DNA of 64,000 nt, taken from Streptomyces sp. WZ-12 (lineage in GTDB: Bacteria; Actinomycetota; Actinomycetes; Streptomycetales; Streptomycetaceae). The DNA lies in NCBI RefSeq assembly GCF_028898845.1, contig NZ_CP118574.1, forward strand, positions 7,241,001-7,305,000. Direction: 5' to 3'. Positions 63,391-64,000 of the stretch are shown here, in pieces. The position numbers and the translations under genes are program-made. How positions within the stretch are numbered: position 1 is the stretch's first letter; the number at the start of each line of letters is the position of its first letter. The notes under the pieces were generated by a model that saw only the letters and a program-made list of their open reading frames with translations, was not told the DNA's origin and searched no databases.

Positions 63391-64000
63391 GTGTTGGAGA
63401 ACGGCGCCGCCCCGCCCCCAGGGGGCAGCTCGCCCCGGCCACCGGCCGGAGGGCTCGGCACGCGTCTGATGCGCCGCAAGCCGGTCGAGCGACTCGTCGC
63501 CGAGGGCGGCCAGGGCGAAGGGGGCACCCTCCGCCGCTCGATGGGCGTCTGGCAGCTCACGATGATCAGCATCGGGGCCACGCTCGGCACCGGCATCTTC
63601 GTGGTGCTCGGCGAGGCGGTCCCGGACGCCGGCCCCGCGGTCGTGCTCTCCTTCGTCATCGCCGGCATCACCGCGCTGTTCTCCGCGCTCTCCTACGCCG
63701 AACTGGCCGGCACCATCCCGGTCTCCGGCTCGTCCTACTCCTACGCCTACGCCACCCTCGGCGAACTGATCGCCTGGGTCTGCGGCTGGTGCCTGATCCT
63801 GGAGTACGGCGTCTCGGTCGCGGCGGTCGCGGTCGGCTGGGGCCAGTACCTCAACGAGTTCCTCGGCGGGACGGTGGGCTTCACCATCCCCGCCGCGCTC
63901 TCCGCGCCCCCGGGCCAGGGCGGTTACTTCAACCTGCCGGCGCTGCTGGTGGTGTTGCTGGCGATGGTGTTCCTGCTGGGCGGCGCCAAGGAGAGCGCCC
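63391..64000 (+). CDS. APC-family amino-acid permease (5' part, runs off the window)
   Basis: The first 203 codons are visible and remain open to the window end. The GTG at 63391 has AAGGAG six bases upstream; a GTG at 63373 is the alternative. A Pro/Gly-rich cytoplasmic start is followed by LTMISIGATLGTGIFVVLGEA, the conserved TM1 substrate-binding motif of the APC superfamily, then TM2-TM3 (LSYAELAGTIPVSGSSYSYA) and further spans. The spacing and GTGIF motif fit the cationic amino acid transporter (CAT/YfnA) group. The specific substrate cannot be told. Confidence 0.9.
   Translation, partial: MLENGAAPPPGGSSPRPPAGGLGTRLMRRKPVERLVAEGGQGEGGTLRRSMGVWQLTMISIGATLGTGIFVVLGEAVPDAGPAVVLSFVIAGITALFSALSYAELAGTIPVSGSSYSYAYATLGELIAWVCGWCLILEYGVSVAAVAVGWGQYLNEFLGGTVGFTIPAALSAPPGQGGYFNLPALLVVLLAMVFLLGGAKESA

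Overview
The window is chromosomal core DNA of a Streptomyces-type actinomycete. The evidence is very high GC with strong third-position GC bias, many GTG and some TTG starts, frequent 4-bp ATGA/GTGA overlaps, and a gene order that matches the conserved Streptomyces stretch running from ruvCAB/secDF/relA through rpsD, alaS, aroECKB, efp/nusB/bldD, the pyr cluster, sIHF/gmk/rpoZ/coaBC/metK/priA and fmt/rsmB to rpe. I could not fix the species. I see no rRNA, tRNA, insertion sequence, prophage or CRISPR array. About 55 genes are supported, nearly all on the plus strand. The minus-strand genes are the DUF349 gene, a cyclophilin, a DUF2470 gene, an AfsR-like NTPase, bldD and a small HTH gene.

Layout: 1-10.4 kb holds a YebC-family gene, ruvC-ruvA-ruvB, yajC-secD-secF-apt and relA. 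From 10.4 to 21 kb lie the DUF349 and cyclophilin genes (minus), an MBL hydrolase and hisS, a VKOR membrane protein, rarA, an iron-box-controlled DUF2470 gene divergent from rpsD, and a large STAND/AfsR-like ATPase. From 21 to 31.2 kb lies an apparent long operon: DUF948 and DUF6167-like proteins, alaS, ruvX, mltG, aroE, then aroC-aroK-aroB-aroQ. From 31.4 to 34.6 kb there is an ATP-binding protein whose 5' end is out of frame because of a 22-bp tandem duplication, then an M24 peptidase homologue, efp and nusB. bldD is convergent with nusB and divergent from the pyrimidine cluster pyrR-pyrB-pyrC-(membrane protein)-carA-carB-pyrD-pyrF. Then come sIHF, gmk, rpoZ, coaBC, metK and a degenerate priA. 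The last part has a small HTH gene, fmt, rsmB, a monomeric isocitrate dehydrogenase, rpe, a SorC-family regulator, a lipoprotein RNase of the RNase Sa type coupled to a barstar-like inhibitor, guaB1, and the start of an amino-acid permease that runs off the window.

The regulatory DNA is the most informative part. Three genome-maintenance genes (ruvC, rarA, priA) each carry the same compact promoter, TTGTCAGTG-N8-TA, placed directly behind the terminator of the preceding gene. This is the motif known from the LexA-independent DNA-damage regulon of mycobacteria (PafBC), so the three loci probably form one damage-induced set. pyrR has a PyrR-binding-type RNA hairpin that includes its own Shine-Dalgarno sequence. 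bldD has a palindromic operator over its -10 region. The DUF2470 gene has an iron box. The icd, SorC-gene and permease upstream regions each carry phased repeats that look like operators for regulators I cannot name with certainty.
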